Below are positions 60,885 to 64,000 of a DNA stretch of 64,000 nt, one piece after another. The stretch comes from G963662675 sp963662675 (GTDB lineage: Bacteria > Bacteroidota > Bacteroidia > Bacteroidales > Prolixibacteraceae), in NCBI GenBank assembly GCA_963662675.2, contig CAXXHP010000001.1:372001-436000 (forward strand), written 5' to 3'. Under the pieces are notes generated by a model. It saw nothing but the letters and a program-made list of their open reading frames with translations, was not told the origin of the DNA and made no database searches. The position numbers and the translations under genes are program-made. Position 1 is the first letter of the stretch, and every line of letters starts with the position of its first letter.

Positions 60885-62389
60885 AGCAAATATTAGATAA
60901 TCTGCTGTTTTATCGGGAAGATAATCCGTTGTTTTTTACAGGACTGGCATTTTGGGTTGGGTTTACAATATTCTTGGGCGTTTATTCGCTGATTTATAAG
61001 AATAACCAAATTCGAAACTATTATCTGTTGGCAATAAGTTGGTTTATTTATTCCCGATTGAATGGTGCGTTCTTGTTGTTGCTTATCTTTTCTTGTTTGG
61101 CTAATTATGGCTTTGGAATATTGGTTTCCCGGCAACAAAGAACTAAAATATGGTTAGCTGTTTCAGTCTTGTTCAACTTGATGATTCTGGGCTATTTTAA
61201 ATATGCATATTTCTTTACCGAAATGGCCAATGATTTATTCAACACTAATTTTCAGGTGTTCAATTGGGTGAGTTGGTTGATGAATCAAGTTGTTTCAGGA
61301 ATTGCCGATACACACTCGATATTACTACCCATTGGGATTTCATTTTACACATTTCAGGCCATAAGTTATTTAGTTGATGTTTCTTCAAAAAAGGTAACTG
61401 TTGTTCGTAATCCTTTGGATTTTAGTTTTTACCTCAGCTTTTTTCCACAATTGGTAGCCGGGCCTATTGTGCGGGCGGCATCGTTTATTCCGCAACTCTA
61501 TCAAAAATACAAACTTACCACAGAAGAGTTCAGCCATTCTGTTTATTTAATTGCAAAGGGTTTGTTCAAAAAGATGGTGATTGCCGATTTTTTGGCATTG
61601 AATTTTATTGACCGGGTTTTTGAATCTCCACTTTCCTATTCCGGAGTAGAAAATTTGTTGGCAATTTATGGCTATTCAATTCAAATTTATTTTGACTTTT
61701 CGGGTTATACCGACATTGCGATTGGGCTTGCTTTGGTGTTGGGATTTAAGATACCTGTCAATTTTAACGCACCTTATCATGCTTCTAGTTTGACCGATTT
61801 TTGGCATCGTTGGCATATTTCGCTTTCTCTTTGGTTAAAAGACTATCTGTACATCCCGCTGGGAGGCAATCGGAAGGGTGTTTGGCGCACCTATGTAAAT
61901 ATCTTAGTAACCATGTTGATCGGGGGATTGTGGCATGGGGCTAATCTGCGCTTCCTAATATGGGGGGGGATCCATGGAGTTGGACTTGTTGTTGAAAAGT
62001 TATTTCGGAAAATATTTGATTTAGAAGCACATCAGTCCGGATGGAAAAAGTTTATTGGTGTATTTTGCACATTCCAATTGGTGAGTTTTTCGTGGCTTTT
62101 TTTTCGTGCAAATGATACGGAAACGATTGTCCAATTCTTTTACCAGATCTGGTATCATTTTTTACCTCAACTTCCATTAACTGATATTAATGCCTATTTC
62201 CCGACCATCAGTTTTTTTGTCTTGGGACTAGTTGTTATTTGGATTCCATTTCGTATTAAAGAAAAAATCAGAGGTTGGTTTATAAGGATGCCGGTTTCAC
62301 TACAGGTGATTTCTGTTGTGGTTCTTTTGCTTTTTATCTCAGCTATTGCAGGAGCAGGATTGCAGCCATTTATTTACTTCCGGTTTTAA
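60869..62389 (+). CDS. MBOAT-family membrane O-acyltransferase (AlgI/PatA-like)
   Basis: A 506-residue polytopic protein with about ten to twelve helices. MBOAT landmarks are PIGISFYTFQAISYLVDV (about 150-170), FFPQLVAGPIVRAASFIPQ, YSIQIYFDFSGYTDIAIGLALVLGF, SLTDFWHRWHISLSLWLKDYLYIPLGGN, and GGLWHGANLRFLIWGGIHGVGL with the invariant histidine. It moves acyl (probably acetyl) groups across the inner membrane to the SGNH partner. It overlaps the SGNH gene by 16 bases. The module lies directly behind parAB-DUF5683-mltD. Confidence 0.93.
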   Translation: MDGQLKQILDNLLFYREDNPLFFTGLAFWVGFTIFLGVYSLIYKNNQIRNYYLLAISWFIYSRLNGAFLLLLIFSCLANYGFGILVSRQQRTKIWLAVSVLFNLMILGYFKYAYFFTEMANDLFNTNFQVFNWVSWLMNQVVSGIADTHSILLPIGISFYTFQAISYLVDVSSKKVTVVRNPLDFSFYLSFFPQLVAGPIVRAASFIPQLYQKYKLTTEEFSHSVYLIAKGLFKKMVIADFLALNFIDRVFESPLSYSGVENLLAIYGYSIQIYFDFSGYTDIAIGLALVLGFKIPVNFNAPYHASSLTDFWHRWHISLSLWLKDYLYIPLGGNRKGVWRTYVNILVTMLIGGLWHGANLRFLIWGGIHGVGLVVEKLFRKIFDLEAHQSGWKKFIGVFCTFQLVSFSWLFFRANDTETIVQFFYQIWYHFLPQLPLTDINAYFPTISFFVLGLVVIWIPFRIKEKIRGWFIRMPVSLQVISVVVLLLFISAIAGAGLQPFIYFRF

Positions 62390-62529
62390 TTTTTTGATTG
62401 TAAATATGGACTTCAAACTATGAGATGATTCATGATTTGTTTCGATAGAAGATGTCATCTTTGCTGTTCTGGGCTGAAATTAATAATCATCATTTTATCT
62501 CTATTTTTGTCCATCCTTTTTTAATTGAA

Positions 62530-63447
62530 ATGAAAAGTAAGATTTTACAGTATTATGGAGCCGCTTTATTGGCGATGTTCTTCTGGAGCTTTTCCTTTGT
62601 TTGGTTCAAAGTGGCTTATCGTGCTTATGAGCCGATGACGGTTGTTCTTATACGTTTGGCTTTGTCAGCAGCAATTATGTTTGTTTTTTCAAAAGTAATC
62701 GGAAAACTGGAGCCATTGAGGAAAGGAGATTTTTGGTGGTTGGTTCTTCTCTCTTTTTTTGAGCCTTTCCTCTATTTTATGGGTGAAAGCTTTGGCTTGA
62801 AATATGTGTCTTCCACGGTAGCGTCAGTAATTGTGGCAACCATTCCCCTTTTTACGCCACTTGCTGCCTTTTATTTTTTTAAAGAAAAAATTAGTTGGTC
62901 AAACTTTGCAGGACTGGGTATTTCTTTTGTTGGTGTTGCCATGGTTGTTTTTGATGCAACCCTTGGTTTTGTCGCATCCCCACTTGGTGTATCGCTTGAA
63001 TTTATTGCTGTGTTTTCAACAATTGGTTACGTCATTATTCTTAAAAGGATGACTAATCATTATAATGGATATACTATAATCAGCTATCAGAATCTAATTG
63101 GTAGCTTCATGTTCTTGCCTTTTTGGAGTATTTTCGAGGCTAGGCAAGCCATTCAAATCCCATTTAATACCGAAGCATTTTTAGCCATTGTAAAGCTGGC
63201 CGTTTTTGCATCTATTTTAGGCTTCATATTTTTCACCTATAGCATTCGGAATTTGGGGATCAATAAATCGAACATGTTTATTAATGTCATCCCAGTTTTT
63301 GTAGCCATACTTTCATTCTTAATTTTGGGCGATGAAATTAATGCGCAAAAGATGCTAGGGATTATGATCGTGATTTCTGGTTTGTTTTTGGCACAATTGA
63401 AAAGAAAAAGAATAAAAGATGAGACCTATACAATATTTAAAGCCTGA
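62530..63447 (+). CDS. EamA/DMT-family transporter
   Basis: A 305-residue inner-membrane protein from the ATG at 62530 (MKSKILQYYGAALLAMFFWSFSFVWFK). An upstream in-frame ATG at 62452 would add 26 residues not seen in the family. Ten helices in two EamA repeats are visible; the second repeat opens near GVSLEFIAVFSTIGYVIILKRM. Members export amino acids, nucleosides or other metabolites; substrate unknown. The end overlaps the next gene by 29 bases. Confidence 0.9.
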   Translation: MKSKILQYYGAALLAMFFWSFSFVWFKVAYRAYEPMTVVLIRLALSAAIMFVFSKVIGKLEPLRKGDFWWLVLLSFFEPFLYFMGESFGLKYVSSTVASVIVATIPLFTPLAAFYFFKEKISWSNFAGLGISFVGVAMVVFDATLGFVASPLGVSLEFIAVFSTIGYVIILKRMTNHYNGYTIISYQNLIGSFMFLPFWSIFEARQAIQIPFNTEAFLAIVKLAVFASILGFIFFTYSIRNLGINKSNMFINVIPVFVAILSFLILGDEINAQKMLGIMIVISGLFLAQLKRKRIKDETYTIFKA

Positions 63448-63919
63448 ACAACTGGTTGAGCTGGTTGCTAAAAGAAAGGATTTCGCAGCTTTCTTTCAGA
63501 AGATGAAAAAGAAAAAACCGAAAACCCTTGATGATGTGGTTCATGCCCTGCACGAAGAAGCATTTGATCAGTTCGACTGCCTTGATTGTGCAAATTGCTG
63601 TTCAGGTATTAGTCCAATTGTAATTGATAAGGATGTGGAGCGCTTAGCCAAAAGTCAGCGTATGAAAGTAGTCAATTTTGTTAGCCAATATTTGCAAATT
63701 GATGAAGATGGCGATTACGTTTTTCAGCAAACACCTTGCCCTTTTCTAATGGACGATAATTACTGCTGTGTGTACGAAAACCGGCCACGAGCCTGCCATG
63801 AGTATCCGCATACTGATCGAACTCGCTTTTATCAAATTCTCGATCTCACGAAAAAGAATTGTGAAGTATGCCCTGTTGTTTTTGCGATTGTAGACGAGTT
63901 GACAATGATGGAGTGGTAG
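63419..63919 (+). CDS. YkgJ-family cysteine cluster protein
   Basis: A 166-residue soluble protein with the cluster CLDCANCCSG (about 54-63), CPFL (about 103), CCVYENRPRACHEYP (about 112-126) and CEVCP near the end; eight or more conserved cysteines suggest zinc or iron-sulfur binding. YkgJ proteins are widespread and uncharacterised. Overlaps the EamA gene by 29 bases, so probably translationally coupled. The 81 bp after it to the window end show nothing recognisable. Confidence 0.88.
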   Translation: MRPIQYLKPEQLVELVAKRKDFAAFFQKMKKKKPKTLDDVVHALHEEAFDQFDCLDCANCCSGISPIVIDKDVERLAKSQRMKVVNFVSQYLQIDEDGDYVFQQTPCPFLMDDNYCCVYENRPRACHEYPHTDRTRFYQILDLTKKNCEVCPVVFAIVDELTMMEW

Positions 63920-64000
63920 GTTTATTTTACTGAGGATAAATTGGGTTGAATTTTTTTCAATAAGAAGTTGAGTGTCTCGGTGGAGAAGAGAGCACTCTTA

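Noticed and set aside
1..64000. CRISPR arrays, insertion sequences, prophage or integrative elements
   Set aside because: No regularly spaced repeats, transposase, integrase or phage gene was seen; all sizeable genes are core-type with uniform composition.

Overview
This is a 64-kb stretch of chromosome from a member of the Bacteroidota, probably class Bacteroidia. A Marinilabiliales-like relative is possible, but that placement is only an inference. The evidence is a low-GC, gene-dense layout; promoters of the Bacteroidota type (TTTG, 18-19 bases, TAnnTTTG) in front of many genes; weak Shine-Dalgarno sites; and lineage-typical families: a START-like protein, DUF5522, DUF5683, DUF4922, DUF6249, a FISUMP-domain protein, GlsA/GlsB acyltransferases, a PASTA-bearing FtsI and an insertion-bearing LptG. 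I see no phage, transposon, integrase or CRISPR array. It reads as core genome.

Layout. 1-3.8 kb: start of the division and cell wall (dcw) cluster on the minus strand (mraZ, rsmH, ftsL, ftsI, the last running off the left edge), preceded by a four-unit 10-bp repeat that looks like a MraZ operator. 4-6 kb: a glycine-lipid acyltransferase pair. 5.9-7.8 kb: an O-methyltransferase and an M16 peptidase on the minus strand. 7.9-8.4 kb: tRNA-Phe and tRNA-Met facing each other, each with its own promoter and terminator. 8.5-14.3 kb: START-like protein, LptG/LptF permease, two glycosyltransferases, ribBA, DUF5522. 14.5-21 kb: a TolC-MacA-MacB type efflux system followed by a LytS/LytR-type two-component system. 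21-27 kb: fmt; a small regulatory locus (ECF sigma factor, putative anti-sigma protein and a divergent DUF6249 membrane protein); glucosaminidase; cytidine deaminase; RluA-type pseudouridine synthase; panB. 27-33.5 kb: dnaK, then a trehalose divergon (GH15 enzyme against a fused OtsA-OtsB). 33.5-36 kb: MORN-type protein and xseA-xseB. 36-42 kb: FkbM methyltransferase, a tight GHL10-GT2-DUF4922 operon and a divergent BadF-type sugar kinase. 42-50 kb: a probable small RNA gene, mfd, a TPR histidine kinase and the grpE-dnaJ operon. 50-64 kb: a secreted FISUMP protein, priA, a heptose kinase, parA-parB-DUF5683-mltD, an SGNH/MBOAT O-acylation pair, an EamA transporter and a YkgJ-type cysteine cluster protein.

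Two observations stand out. (1) The 137-bp region between the ECF sigma gene and the DUF6249 gene carries the same split element, GCAACAT-N16-TCAAA, once on each strand. The layout resembles a sigma-E-type promoter and suggests that the sigma factor drives both its own operon and the divergent membrane protein gene. (2) The 600-bp gap between the sugar kinase and mfd contains a consensus promoter, two hairpins with GNRA-type tetraloops and a strong terminator. This defines a transcript of about 125 nt with no neighbouring gene to regulate in cis: a candidate unannotated small RNA, or a 23-codon leaderless mini-gene.

Most start codons were chosen by combining homology expectations with promoter positions. 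Several upstream in-frame start codons lie inside or upstream of recognisable promoters and were rejected. All family assignments come from motif recognition, without database searches.
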